A stretch of 64,000 bases of DNA from Kibdelosporangium sp040675465 (lineage in GTDB: Bacteria > Actinomycetota > Actinomycetes > Mycobacteriales > Pseudonocardiaceae). Both the position numbers and the translations under genes were made by a program. The stretch is from contig NZ_JBFAPA010000016.1 in NCBI RefSeq assembly GCF_040675465.1, positions 124,001 through 188,000 of the forward strand, written 5' to 3'. Below are positions 16,554-24,458 of the stretch, piece by piece. How positions within the stretch are numbered: position 1 is the first letter of the stretch; every line of letters begins with the position of its first letter. The notes under the pieces were generated by a model that was given only the letters and a program-made list of their open reading frames with translations, was not told the DNA's origin and searched no databases.

Positions 16554-16687
16554 GTGTCCCACGTTCGCGCACCCCGTGTCCCACGTTCGTGGGGGTCGAG
16601 TTCCACATTCGTCCGCGACGGGACGGATCGGGCGGGGATTTCGGGGGCCGTGAATGTGGGACACGGGGGCGGCGAGTGTGGGACACG
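16554..16687. repeat. Five copies of a GTGTCCCACRTTCG-like motif in two orientations
   Basis: Copies read GTGTCCCACGTTCG at 16554-16567 and 16576-16589, a variant GAGTTCCACATTCG at 16598-16611, and the reverse complements GAATGTGGGACACG at 16652-16665 and GAGTGTGGGACACG at 16674-16687. The three forward copies are spaced by exactly 22 bases, and the two reverse copies also by 22 bases. The whole array can fold into a long stem-loop. It lies between a histidine kinase gene and a divergent TetR gene. It may be a regulator array, a RIP-like repeat or a bidirectional transcript hairpin. Confidence 0.7.
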
Positions 16688-16694
16688 CGGGTAG

Positions 16695-16710
16695 TTGACC
16701 GGTCAGTCAA
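16695..16710. promoter_or_regulatory. TetR operator-like palindrome
   Basis: TTGACCGGTCAGTCAA contains a perfect 10-bp palindrome TGACCGGTCA (16696-16705) plus outer TTGAC/GTCAA arms. It is 85 bp upstream of the TetR gene start and is the most likely autoregulatory operator, possibly also covering a -35 hexamer. Confidence 0.5.
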
Positions 16711-16794
16711 GGGGTGGTTAGGGTGCGGGGGTGGGGAGGGGTTGTGGTGGGTGGGGCGGGTGGGGAGGGGGAGGGTGATGACTGGGAGGTGGGG

Positions 16795-17337
16795 ATGGAG
16801 CAGACGCGGGAGCGGATCGTGCGCGCGGCGGCGAAGTTGTTCCTGACCCGCAGCTACCACGCCGTGGGCATCGCGGATCTGTGCGCGGCCGCGGATGTCC
16901 GCAAGGGCAGCTTCTACCACTTCTTCCCGTCCAAGGCCGACCTGGCCAAGGCCGTGATCGACCTGCACGCCGCCGAGTTCGACAAGCAGCTCACCGCCGC
17001 GCAGGACGAGGGCCTGTACGCGGTCGCCGTTGCGGTGACCCAGGTGCAGGGCCGGTTCGAGGAACGGTTCGGCCGGATCGTCGGCTGCCCGTTCGGCAAC
17101 CTGGCCGCCGAACTGTCCACAACGGACGACGAGCTGCGGGCCCATGTCGCGGATGTGTTCGCCCGGTGGGAACAGCGGCTGCTGGCCGCCTGCCGCCGCT
17201 ACGACGTGCCCGACGAGACGGCCCGGATGATCCTCGCCCAGATCCAGGGGCTGATCCTGCTGGCCAAGGTGCAGCAGCGGCCGGCCGCCGAGATCACCGC
17301 GGGCCTGCGCACCCTGATCGCCGGAGTGACCGCATGA
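16795..17337 (+). CDS. TetR family regulator
   Basis: A 180-residue regulator from ATG 16795, preceded by GGGAGGTGGGG. The DNA-binding domain is RERIVRAAAKLFLTRSYHAV then GIADLCAAADVRKGSFYHFF, the normal TetR helix-turn-helix. The C-terminal ligand domain contains GCPFGNLAAELS, which is the TetR_C_36-type motif seen in regulators of thiol or electrophile responses; this link is family knowledge. Its stop overlaps the ATG of the DsbA-like gene (ATGA), so it probably controls and is co-translated with the next two genes. Confidence 0.92.
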   Translation: MEQTRERIVRAAAKLFLTRSYHAVGIADLCAAADVRKGSFYHFFPSKADLAKAVIDLHAAEFDKQLTAAQDEGLYAVAVAVTQVQGRFEERFGRIVGCPFGNLAAELSTTDDELRAHVADVFARWEQRLLAACRRYDVPDETARMILAQIQGLILLAKVQQRPAAEITAGLRTLIAGVTA

Positions 17338-18020
17338 ACATCGACTTCCACTTCGACCCGATGTGCCCGTTCGCGTACCAGACCTCCTTGTGGATCAGAG
17401 ATGTCCGCGAGCAGACCGGGATCACCATCGGCTGGCGGTTCTTCTCACTGGAGGAGGTCAACCGGTTCGAGGGCAAGAAGCACCCGTGGGAACGCCCGTG
17501 GTCCTACGGCTGGTCGCTGATGCGGATCGGCGCCCTGCTGCGCCGCGGGAGCATGCGGGACCTGGACGACTGGTACGCCGCGATCGGCAAAGCCCTGCAC
17601 GAGGACGGCGAGAAGCCGCACGAACCCGACGAGGCCCGCCGCATCCTGGCGGGCCTGGGCCACTCACCCGATCTGCTCGACGAGGCCATCAACGACCCCA
17701 CCACGCACGACGAGATCAAGGCCGACCATAAAAGGGTCGTCGCGGCAGGCGGTTTCGGCGTGCCGACGCTGTTCTTCCCCGACGGCTCACCGTTGTTCGG
17801 GCCGGTCCTGGTCGACCCGCCCACCGGCGACGACGCGCTGCGGCTGTGGGACGTCGTCACCGGGATGCAGTCCTTCCCGCACGTCTACGAGATCCAACGA
17901 CCCAAGTCGCCCCAGGATCTCGAGCTGATCGCCCGGCGCCTGCGGCCGTACCTGGACGGCCGGGACTGGGTGAGCGTGAACCGGGGCGAGATCGTGTCCT
18001 TCGAAGGGAACCAACAGTGA
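17334..18020 (+). CDS. DsbA-family thioredoxin-fold protein, possible mycothiol-dependent enzyme
   Basis: A 228-residue thioredoxin-fold protein. The N-terminus IDFHFDPMCPFAYQTSLWIR resembles DsbA-like FrnE and mycothiol-dependent nitroreductases (such as Rv2466c), with a CPFA instead of CxxC, so only one redox Cys is present. The C-terminal GGFGVPTLFFPDGSPLFGP holds the cis-Pro characteristic of the fold. It is coupled to TetR upstream (ATGA) and to the DinB-like gene downstream (GTGA). A single active Cys fits a glutathione/mycothiol-transferase-type isomerase rather than a disulfide oxidase. Confidence 0.82.
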   Translation: MNIDFHFDPMCPFAYQTSLWIRDVREQTGITIGWRFFSLEEVNRFEGKKHPWERPWSYGWSLMRIGALLRRGSMRDLDDWYAAIGKALHEDGEKPHEPDEARRILAGLGHSPDLLDEAINDPTTHDEIKADHKRVVAAGGFGVPTLFFPDGSPLFGPVLVDPPTGDDALRLWDVVTGMQSFPHVYEIQRPKSPQDLELIARRLRPYLDGRDWVSVNRGEIVSFEGNQQ

Positions 18021-18820
18021 AAGACACCGTGGTCAGGGCGCTGGACGAGGAGTGGGCGTCGATCGACGGCCTGCTGGCCGGCCTGCCGGACGCCGAGTGG
18101 TCCCGGCCGACTTCGCTGCCGGGCTGGTCGGTGCAGGACGTCGTGTCGCACATCGTCGGCGCCGAACTGGGCCTTTGTGGACAGACGCCGCCGATGACCA
18201 AGGACGTCAAGGCGTTCGACCATGTGCGCAACGAGATCGGCGTGGTCAACGAGTACTGGGTGGACTGGCTGCGCGACGAGACCCCGCAGCACTTGCACGA
18301 CCTGTTCCGCGAGGCCACTTCCACGCGGTCGCAGACGCTGCAGGCGATGCCCGCGGCGGACTTCCAGGCGCCATGCTGGACACCGTCCGGAGAGGACACT
18401 TACGCCCGGTACATGCGCATCCGGGTGTTCGACTGCTGGATGCACGAGCAGGACATCCGGGATGCCGTCGGCCGCAAGGGAAACGAGACCGGTCTGGCCG
18501 CAGAGCTGTCCCTGGACGAGATCACCGCGGCGATGGGCTACATCGTCGGCAAACGAGCCCAGGCACCGAGCGGCTCCACCGTGACGATCCAGCTGACCGG
18601 CCCGATCGAGCGCTCGGTCAACGTGTCCGTGGACGGCCGCGCCAAGGTCGTCGAGACGCTCGACGGACCCGCGACCACCACACTGGCCATGGATTCGACG
18701 CTGTTCACGCGGTTGTGCGGCGGCCGCACGCCGATCGACGACCGGCTCGGCGAGATCCGTTTCGACGGTGACCAGGAACTCGGCCACAAGGTCGCGAAAG
18801 CGCTCCCCTTCACGATCTAG
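18017..18820 (+). CDS. Mycothiol-dependent enzyme-like protein (DinB/maleylpyruvate isomerase fold)
   Basis: A 267-residue protein beginning at GTG 18017. The N-terminal half is the DinB-like four-helix bundle: EWASIDGLLAGLPDAEWSRP, then SLPGWSVQDVVSHIVGAELG with the first metal His, and RIRVFDCWMHEQDIRDAVGR with the HEQDIR motif supplying further metal ligands. The C-terminal half is an SCP2-like/MDMPI_C domain (FDGDQELGHKVAKAL). These proteins commonly use mycothiol as cofactor or detoxify electrophiles. Its genetic fusion with the DsbA-like gene supports a thiol-dependent detoxification operon, as inference. Confidence 0.85.
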   Translation: MKDTVVRALDEEWASIDGLLAGLPDAEWSRPTSLPGWSVQDVVSHIVGAELGLCGQTPPMTKDVKAFDHVRNEIGVVNEYWVDWLRDETPQHLHDLFREATSTRSQTLQAMPAADFQAPCWTPSGEDTYARYMRIRVFDCWMHEQDIRDAVGRKGNETGLAAELSLDEITAAMGYIVGKRAQAPSGSTVTIQLTGPIERSVNVSVDGRAKVVETLDGPATTTLAMDSTLFTRLCGGRTPIDDRLGEIRFDGDQELGHKVAKALPFTI

Positions 18821-19493
18821 CCGCGATCCCGTCCAGCACACACGCGAGGCCGAACTCGAAGCGTTCGTCCGCCGAGCGGTCGCTCCCCTCGACCACTTGG
18901 CGGGCGAAATGCGGGTACTCGCCGCTCTCGATGACATCCCGCACGTACGCCCCAACGCTGTGCCGCCATTGGGTTTTCGTCATGCCCGAGCGGCGTTGGG
19001 CTTGCAGTTCAGCGAGTTCACCGCTGACAGCGCCGCGAACGTAAGCGGTGACCGTCGCCGCGATCCCCGCCGCGAGGTCGACATCCGGAGTCAGCGAAGC
19101 CACCGCCGCAAGCGTGGTGTCGTAGTGCCGCAACGAGTTCGCGCCTAGCGCCGGGCGCCCGGCCAGCTCCGCCACCAGCCACGGGTGCCGCAGCAACGTG
19201 GCCCGGATGTCCCGCGCGATCGCGCTGAGGTCGGCACGCCAGTCGCCGGTCAACTCGACCGGCGCGGACCGGACCTCGTCGATCATCAGGTCCAGCAGTT
19301 CGTCGCGGCTGGCCACATACCGGTACAGCGACGCCGTTCCCGAGCCGAGGTCGCCCGCGACGCGCCGCATCGACAACGCTTCTAGCCCTTCGGTGTCCGC
19401 GATCGCGATGGCCGTCGCCACGATCTGCTCGACACTCGGCGCCTGCCGCCGCGGCGTCCGCCGGTCCTTTTGCCACACCAGCGCCGGGTCCAT
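18810..19493 (-). CDS. TetR family regulator, divergent from a monooxygenase
   Basis: A 227-residue TetR protein with an extended N-terminus. The helix-turn-helix is IVATAIAIADTEGLEALSMR then RVAGDLGSGTASLYRYVASR, typical of TetR_C (TetR/TetR_C_1) regulators that respond to drugs. It ends overlapping the previous gene by 11 bp. The 89-bp divergent interval to the FAD monooxygenase contains a near-perfect inverted repeat, so the monooxygenase is a likely target, similar to known TetR/monooxygenase resistance pairs. Confidence 0.92.
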   Translation of the reverse strand: MDPALVWQKDRRTPRRQAPSVEQIVATAIAIADTEGLEALSMRRVAGDLGSGTASLYRYVASRDELLDLMIDEVRSAPVELTGDWRADLSAIARDIRATLLRHPWLVAELAGRPALGANSLRHYDTTLAAVASLTPDVDLAAGIAATVTAYVRGAVSGELAELQAQRRSGMTKTQWRHSVGAYVRDVIESGEYPHFARQVVEGSDRSADERFEFGLACVLDGIAARS

Positions 19494-19534
19494 CCGCTGC
19501 CTCCTCGGGTTGTTGCCAACACCCTACCGGAGTG

Positions 19535-19567
19535 GCTACGGTGTTCTCAAGTTGCGAACACTGTAGC
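19535..19567. promoter_or_regulatory. Inverted repeat between TetR and FAD monooxygenase genes
   Basis: GCTACGGTGTTC (19535-19546) and GAACACTGTAGC (19556-19567) are reverse complements apart from one base, separated by nine bases. The right arm adjoins a TAGCTAT -10-like sequence just before the monooxygenase ribosome-binding site AAGGAG. It is a good candidate operator for the divergent TetR repressor. Confidence 0.6.
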
Positions 19568-19582
19568 TATAAGGAGTCGGAA

Positions 19583-21052
19583 ATGCCTGGGGTGCTCATC
19601 GCCGGAGGCGGCTCGGTCGGCCTGTCCGCCGCTGTTTTCCTTGCCCATCAAGGGGTTGACGTGATGCTGGTGGAACGTCAGCCCGGTCCGTCCATCCACC
19701 CGCGCGCCACCGGGATCGGCCTGCGCACTCGCGAGATCCTGCGCCAGATGGGCCTGGAGGACGCCCTCAACGCGGCCTCGGTGCCAATGCCGGGCGGCGG
19801 ACTGGGCAAGATCGTGACCCGGACGCTCGCCGAGGCCGACCTGGGCGCCGCGCCGCCCGCTCCGGCGCCCGCCGGGTCACCGCTCAGCCCGGTCCGGCCA
19901 CGCGGCATGTGCCCGCAGAACCGTCTGGACGCCGTCCTGTTGTCGGCGGCCCGCGAACGCGGAGCGGAGATCCGGTACGGCACAACGCTGATCGGGTTCG
20001 AGCAGAACGAAAACGGTGTCACGGCAACGCTCGACACCGGCGAGCGGGTCACCGCCGATTACCTCATCGGCGCCGACGGCGTGCGCAGCCAAGTGCGCGA
20101 AGCCGTGGGGATTGCCACCTCCGGGCCGGGCAAACTGGGAAACCCGCTGGTCAACATCCTGTTCCGGGCCGACCTCAGCGAGTACACCAAAGAGCAGTCG
20201 TTCACGGTCTGCGACATCACCACGCCCGAGGCGCCAGGCATGCTGGTGACGGTCGACAACGAGAAGGACTGGGTGTTCCACCATGTCGACGACGGCGCGG
20301 CATTCCCGGAGGAGCGCTGCCAGGACCTGATCCGCAAGGCCATCGGCGATCCGGAGCTGAACGTCGAGATCCTGAGCGTGCTTCCCTGGCGCCCCAGGGG
20401 CGTTCTGGCCGACATGTTCCACAAAGGACGCGTATTCCTGGTCGGCGACGCGGCGCACACTGTCCCGCCACTCGGCGCATTCGGCGTCAACACGGGCATC
20501 GCGGACGCCCACAACCTCGCCTGGAAGCTCGCCGCGGTGCTGGACGGCCACGACCCCGCGCTCCTCGAGACCTACGACGCCGAACGGCGCCCAGTCGCGG
20601 CAATGGCCCTCGAACAGTCCCTGTTGCGCGCGAGGCACCCGGAACTGCATTGGCGTGAGGCCCCGGAGGAACGCGCGAAAGCTGGCGTGATCAACGCTCC
20701 GGTCGTCCACATGGGGTACCGGTACGACTCGGCCGCGATCGTCGGCGCCAAGCCGGAACTCGTATCCACCGAGGACCTCGCGCTGAACCTCAACGGCGAT
20801 CCGGGTTCCCGCCTGCCCCACGTCTGGGTCACACCCGAAGTGTCCACATTGGACTTGATCGACGGGTTCACCGTGCTGACCCACACCGGCTGGACGAGCC
20901 CGGATGTCAAGGTCCACCGGGTGGACGTCGAGATCCCGGGCCTCACCAGGCAAGGAGCGGTCCTGGTCCGGCCGGACCAGGTGGTCGCCTGGTCCGGCCC
21001 AAGGGAAGAACTTCAGCAGGTGGTGCGGCGGTTAGTTCGGGCAGGTGCCTAG
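19583..21052 (+). CDS. FAD-dependent aromatic monooxygenase (PHBH fold)
   Basis: A 489-residue flavoprotein from ATG 19583 (AAGGAG nine bases upstream). It has the three class A monooxygenase motifs: GxGxxG as GVLIAGGGSVGLSAAVFLAH, the DG motif as YLIGADGVRSQVR, and the GD motif as VFLVGDAAHTVPPLGAFGVN. The C-terminal thioredoxin-like domain completes the normal length. It inserts oxygen into aromatic or polyketide substrates using NAD(P)H; close relatives include polyketide hydroxylases and rifampicin monooxygenases. Divergent from a TetR repressor, which suggests induction by its substrate. Confidence 0.92.
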   Translation: MPGVLIAGGGSVGLSAAVFLAHQGVDVMLVERQPGPSIHPRATGIGLRTREILRQMGLEDALNAASVPMPGGGLGKIVTRTLAEADLGAAPPAPAPAGSPLSPVRPRGMCPQNRLDAVLLSAARERGAEIRYGTTLIGFEQNENGVTATLDTGERVTADYLIGADGVRSQVREAVGIATSGPGKLGNPLVNILFRADLSEYTKEQSFTVCDITTPEAPGMLVTVDNEKDWVFHHVDDGAAFPEERCQDLIRKAIGDPELNVEILSVLPWRPRGVLADMFHKGRVFLVGDAAHTVPPLGAFGVNTGIADAHNLAWKLAAVLDGHDPALLETYDAERRPVAAMALEQSLLRARHPELHWREAPEERAKAGVINAPVVHMGYRYDSAAIVGAKPELVSTEDLALNLNGDPGSRLPHVWVTPEVSTLDLIDGFTVLTHTGWTSPDVKVHRVDVEIPGLTRQGAVLVRPDQVVAWSGPREELQQVVRRLVRAGA

Positions 21053-21688
21053 CATCTGCGCGAGCGCGTCGTGCTCGGCCTGGTCCACGGTCAGCTTGTA
21101 CGCGGCCTTGACCGTGACGTAGTCCCTCGCGTAGGTGCACCAGAACCCTTGCGCGGGCGGCTTCCACTCGGCCGGGTCCTTGTCGCCCTTGGACCGGTTG
21201 GCGTTCGCCGACACCGCGAACAACTGCGGGTTGGTCAGGTCGTTGGCGAACTGCTTGCGCTGCTCGTCGGTCCAGCTCGCCGCGCCGGACCGCCACGCCT
21301 CGGCCAGCGGGACGACGTGGTCGATGTCGACCTTGGCCGCGTCGGTGATCACGACGCCGTCGTACGGGCTGGTCCACGTGCCGGACACGGCCTTGCACTG
21401 CCCGTTGCGGGTGACCCCGCTGCCCTGCTTCTGCAACACGGTCTCCCTGGTGTCGCAGGAGTCCGGGCCGCTGGCCCACAGCGGGAACCGGTCGCGGCTG
21501 TAGCCGGTCATCGGCCCGGCCGGCGCGACCACCAGGGAGGCCAGCGCCGGCGTGTTGCTGGGCGCCGGTGGCGGTGCGCTGGCCGTGGACTGGTCGCGGT
21601 TGGCCCACCACACGGCCAGCGAGATCAGCAACAGCAGGGCGACGGCGCCGCCGAGGGTGGTGGGAGCCGATTTTCTTTTACGTGCCAC
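21032..21688 (-). CDS. Secreted HNH-type nuclease (DUF1524/GmrSD C-terminal)
   Basis: A 218-residue protein with an N-terminal membrane anchor or signal (GGAVALLLLISLAVWW) and a Ser/Pro/Ala linker. The rest matches DUF1524 HNH nucleases: VDIDHVVPLAEAWRSGA with the catalytic His, then NPQLFAVSANANRSKGDKDP with the Asn-Arg-Ser-Lys-Gly-Asp-Lys motif, and AEWKPP. Three pairs of Cys suggest disulfides outside the cytoplasm. Such proteins are widespread in actinomycetes as extracellular nucleases for nutrient use or competition. It overlaps the monooxygenase stop by 21 bases (convergent). Confidence 0.88.
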   Translation of the reverse strand: MARKRKSAPTTLGGAVALLLLISLAVWWANRDQSTASAPPPAPSNTPALASLVVAPAGPMTGYSRDRFPLWASGPDSCDTRETVLQKQGSGVTRNGQCKAVSGTWTSPYDGVVITDAAKVDIDHVVPLAEAWRSGAASWTDEQRKQFANDLTNPQLFAVSANANRSKGDKDPAEWKPPAQGFWCTYARDYVTVKAAYKLTVDQAEHDALAQMLGTCPN

Positions 21689-21740
21689 AGCAGGGATCCA
21701 AGCCGATGAAGGGCTCGTTCACCGGGAGGCTCGCCGTGAC

Positions 21741-22382
21741 TCAGACGGACAAGATCTGATCGAACAGCGAGCGGTAGCGCTGCATGGCCAGCCGCATCTG
21801 CTCGGTGTCGCCGTTGCCCAGGTCGTTGCGGTTCGACTCGATCCGGGTCTTGAGCTCGTCCATCATCTTGGCCAGCAACGTGTCCGCCTCGCGCACGGCC
21901 GTCTTGGGCTCGTCGACAAAGGTGGACTGGACCTCGCGCCACTGCGTGCGGAACTTCTCGGCCTCCTGCTCCTCGAACAGGCTGGTCCGGTTCTCCTGCT
22001 GCGGCACAACGTTTTGCGCGCTCCCGGCGGCTGTCTCCTGGGCGGGCAGCTCGTCGGTCACCGGCTCGGCCCGGACGTCCATCCGGGACTCCGGCTCGGT
22101 GTCCACCCCGGACTCGGGTTGCTCGAAGCGGGTCCGGCCCTTGGCCGCGGTGCTCCTGGGCTCGTCGGTCTCCGCGCCCTCGGCCACGGTGTCGCCGCTG
22201 CCGAAGGTTTCGCCGGTGCCGAGAGTTTCGCCGGTGTCGGCGGTGCCGAGAGTTTCGCCGGTGTCGGCGGTGTCGAGAGTGTCGCGGGTGTCATCGGTGT
22301 CCCGGTCCCGCGGGGGAACGTCGGAAAGCCGGTCGTTGAGGGGCCGGTCGTGCGCGGCCCTGTCGTTGAACTCCGTCGACAT
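21741..22382 (-). CDS. Acidic repeat protein with C-terminal domain shared with the upstream gene
   Basis: A 213-residue acidic, low-complexity protein. Residues about 25-60 carry Asp-Thr-rich repeats including two adjacent copies of TADTGETLG. The last 80 residues form a helical domain (KFRTQWREVQSTFVDEPKTA then VREADTLLAKMMDELKTRIE) that resembles the C-terminal part of the upstream gene product (EWTRVQEKFIDSPRDAVGEA). The start ATG shares its A with the upstream TGA, so the two are co-translated. No signal or membrane segment. Function unknown; the pair looks like an ancient duplication in which this copy lost its membrane anchor. Confidence 0.75.
   Translation of the reverse strand: MSTEFNDRAAHDRPLNDRLSDVPPRDRDTDDTRDTLDTADTGETLGTADTGETLGTGETFGSGDTVAEGAETDEPRSTAAKGRTRFEQPESGVDTEPESRMDVRAEPVTDELPAQETAAGSAQNVVPQQENRTSLFEEQEAEKFRTQWREVQSTFVDEPKTAVREADTLLAKMMDELKTRIESNRNDLGNGDTEQMRLAMQRYRSLFDQILSV
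22215..22268 (-). repeat. 27-bp tandem repeat inside the acidic protein gene
   Basis: Two adjacent 27-bp units, nearly identical, encode TADTGETLG twice, with degenerate extra copies on both sides (TGETFG and DTRDTLD). In-frame repeat number could change by slippage without breaking the frame. Confidence 0.65.
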
Positions 22383-22942
22383 CAGTGCCGCACCTTCTCT
22401 CGCGTCTTGTTGTCTCGCGTGCCGTGCTCCAGCAGGTCCTCGAACACCTTGCGGTAGCCGATCAGGGCCGTGCGCAGGTCGTCCGTGCTGACGTCCTCGC
22501 GCTGCCCGGTCTCATGCGCCTCGCGGTAGTGCTTGACCGAATGGCCATGGCGCACCGAGAGATCCGCCAGCTGGCGCTCGTAACCCTCGGAGGGGTAACC
22601 AAGTTCCGCGACCAGGCCGTTGACCAGCCGGTCGGCCTCGCCGACGGCGTCACGCGGCGAGTCGATGAACTTCTCCTGCACGCGGGTCCACTCCTGCCGG
22701 TACCGGTCGCGCACCTCCGGGGTGACCGGCCGCAGCTCGTACTGCGAGTGCCGCGATTCCCGTTCCGTCAGCTCACGTTCCGCCGCACGGCGGTCACCGT
22801 GGCGGTCCACCACATGGTCGTACTCCGGCCCGAACGTGCGGCGCAGACGCTGGCTGCGCAGCTGTGGGAGCAGGAAGAACACGCCGGCGGCGATGAGTAA
22901 TGCGACTACGACGACGATGGCGATGATCGCACCCGTAGACAT
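22382..22942 (-). CDS. Membrane-anchored helical protein of unknown function
   Basis: A 186-residue protein; I chose ATG 22942, five bases after GGAGG, over the adjacent ATG 22945. Residues 3-24 are one membrane helix (TGAIIAIVVVVALLIAAGVF). The rest is a highly charged helical domain with FGPEYDHVVDRHGDRRAAER and the duplicated domain EWTRVQEKFIDSPRDAVGEA. This pattern is common in actinomycete genomes next to MFS or ion-channel genes, usually annotated only as hypothetical. It leads the two-gene unit with the acidic protein and may hold it near the membrane. Confidence 0.78.
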   Translation of the reverse strand: MSTGAIIAIVVVVALLIAAGVFFLLPQLRSQRLRRTFGPEYDHVVDRHGDRRAAERELTERESRHSQYELRPVTPEVRDRYRQEWTRVQEKFIDSPRDAVGEADRLVNGLVAELGYPSEGYERQLADLSVRHGHSVKHYREAHETGQREDVSTDDLRTALIGYRKVFEDLLEHGTRDNKTREKVRH

Positions 22943-23082
22943 CATGACCTCCTCTGCTGGTCTTGACCGGTAATGCCACCCGGGCGGTCCGGACAAACTC
23001 CGCTGGGCGGAGAATCCGGCTTCCGGGGCAGTGATTACCGTCCAATGGCGTAGTACCCATCCCGGTACGGAACAATCGCCGT

Positions 23083-24084
23083 GTGGCGGAGGAGTCCCTG
23101 ATCAGACGCGTGCGTGCACGCTACGTGTGGTTCGATCACGTCGTCCGGGCGCTGGACCGGTACATCGGGCACAACGCGTACCAGTACGCGGCCTCGATCA
23201 CCTATTTCACCGTGCTGTCGGTGGTGCCGATCCTGATGGTCGGGCTGTCGGTCGCCGGTTTCATCATCGCCGACGACAAGCAGGTGATCGACGAGCTGCG
23301 GCACACGATCATCGTCGCGTTGCCGGCCGGGCTGGGCTCGTTCGCCACCGACGTGTACGACACCCTGCTCACTCAGCGGACCTCACTGGGGGTGTTCGGT
23401 CTGGTGATCGGCCTGTACACGGGCTGGAACTGGATGAACGCGCTGCGGGACGCGCTGACCGCGATGTGGGACCGGGACCGCCCGCCGATGCCGTTCTTCC
23501 GCACGATCCTGATGGACTTCCTCTCGCTGCTCAGCCTTTCGGTGGCGTTCGTGGTGTCGTTCGGGCTGACCGCGGCGGGCGGCTGGCTCAACGAGGTGCT
23601 GCTGCGGCTGGTCGGTCTGTCCCACGAGCCGTGGGCCGGAACGGTGTTGTCGCTGGCGTCCGTGCCGCTGGCGATCATCGCGGACTGGCTGGTGTTCCTG
23701 TGGGTGCTCGCGCGGCTGCCGCGGCACAAGGTCGACACGCGCAACGCCGTGCGGGGTGCGCTCGCGGCGGCGGTCGGGTTCGAGATCCTCAAGCAGGCCG
23801 CGAACATCTACCTGAGCCTGCTTGGCAAGTCCCCCACCAGTGCGGCATTCGGTTCGGTCATTGGTCTTCTGGTGTTCATCTACCTGGTGGCGCGGATGTT
23901 GTTGCTGGTGGCGGCCTGGGTCGCGACTCCCGTCCGGGAACCGGTGGCGCGGCCCACGCGGTACCGTGAGTACCGGACCGAACCGGCGGAGCCGATGCGC
24001 CTGGCAACGATGGGCTGGCTGGTCGCGGCGGGCGCGGTGGCGACCCTGGTGCTGCAGCGCACCTTCCGCAGGAAACGACAGTAA
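23083..24084 (+). CDS. YihY/BrkB family membrane protein
   Basis: A 333-residue polytopic protein with six predicted helices. Recognisable family segments are HNAYQYAASITYFTVLSVVP near the N-terminus, LYTGWNWMNALRDALTAMWD in the middle, and GSVIGLLVFIYLVARMLLLV near the end. The basic C-terminus carries a last hydrophobic segment (MGWLVAAGAVATLVL). The family was once thought to be RNase BN; its real function is unknown, with links to envelope integrity. The start GTG 23083 has no clear ribosome-binding site, so a leaderless transcript is possible. Confidence 0.88.
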   Translation: MAEESLIRRVRARYVWFDHVVRALDRYIGHNAYQYAASITYFTVLSVVPILMVGLSVAGFIIADDKQVIDELRHTIIVALPAGLGSFATDVYDTLLTQRTSLGVFGLVIGLYTGWNWMNALRDALTAMWDRDRPPMPFFRTILMDFLSLLSLSVAFVVSFGLTAAGGWLNEVLLRLVGLSHEPWAGTVLSLASVPLAIIADWLVFLWVLARLPRHKVDTRNAVRGALAAAVGFEILKQAANIYLSLLGKSPTSAAFGSVIGLLVFIYLVARMLLLVAAWVATPVREPVARPTRYREYRTEPAEPMRLATMGWLVAAGAVATLVLQRTFRRKRQ

Positions 24085-24098
24085 GGAGAGCGAATCCC

Positions 24099-24458
24099 TT
24101 GTCCGAGGTGATCCGGATCTCACTGGAACAGCACACCCCGGCGGTGACCGTCGCTCACGTGACCGGCGATATCGACCTCGCCACCGCGGAGGAGTTCCGC
24201 GAGGGCGTCGCCGAGCGGCTGGCGAGCGGCGAGGTGTTCGTGCTCGACCTCGGCGGGGTGACCTTCATGGGGTCGCTGGGCTTCTCGGTACTGGTGGAGA
24301 CCCATCAGGAGACCGAGCGCCGCAACATCCGGTGGGCCGTCGTGGCCGGTGAGGGCCCGATCCAGCGCCCGCTGCGGGTCACCGGCCTCGACGACGTGCT
24401 GCCCATCTACCCGTCGGTAGCCGACGCGCTGACGGCTTTGACCACTGTGGACAGTTAG
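24099..24458 (+). CDS. STAS-domain anti-anti-sigma factor
   Basis: A 119-residue STAS protein beginning at TTG 24099 (AAGGAG ten bases upstream). The conserved phosphorylation loop is VLDLGGVTFMGSLGFSVLVE: the expected Asp-Ser is Gly-Ser, so the target Ser is kept but the Asp before it is not. STAS proteins bind an anti-sigma kinase and release a sigma factor when dephosphorylated. No anti-sigma kinase is adjacent, but a SpoIIE-type phosphatase lies at 28 kb in the same signalling block and could act on it, as inference. Confidence 0.88.
   Translation: MSEVIRISLEQHTPAVTVAHVTGDIDLATAEEFREGVAERLASGEVFVLDLGGVTFMGSLGFSVLVETHQETERRNIRWAVVAGEGPIQRPLRVTGLDDVLPIYPSVADALTALTTVDS

Noticed and set aside
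16507..17145. 212-codon minus frame across the five-copy repeat and the TetR gene
   Set aside because: It is antisense to a good TetR gene and its middle section is a Pro/His/Thr run from repetitive intergenic DNA.
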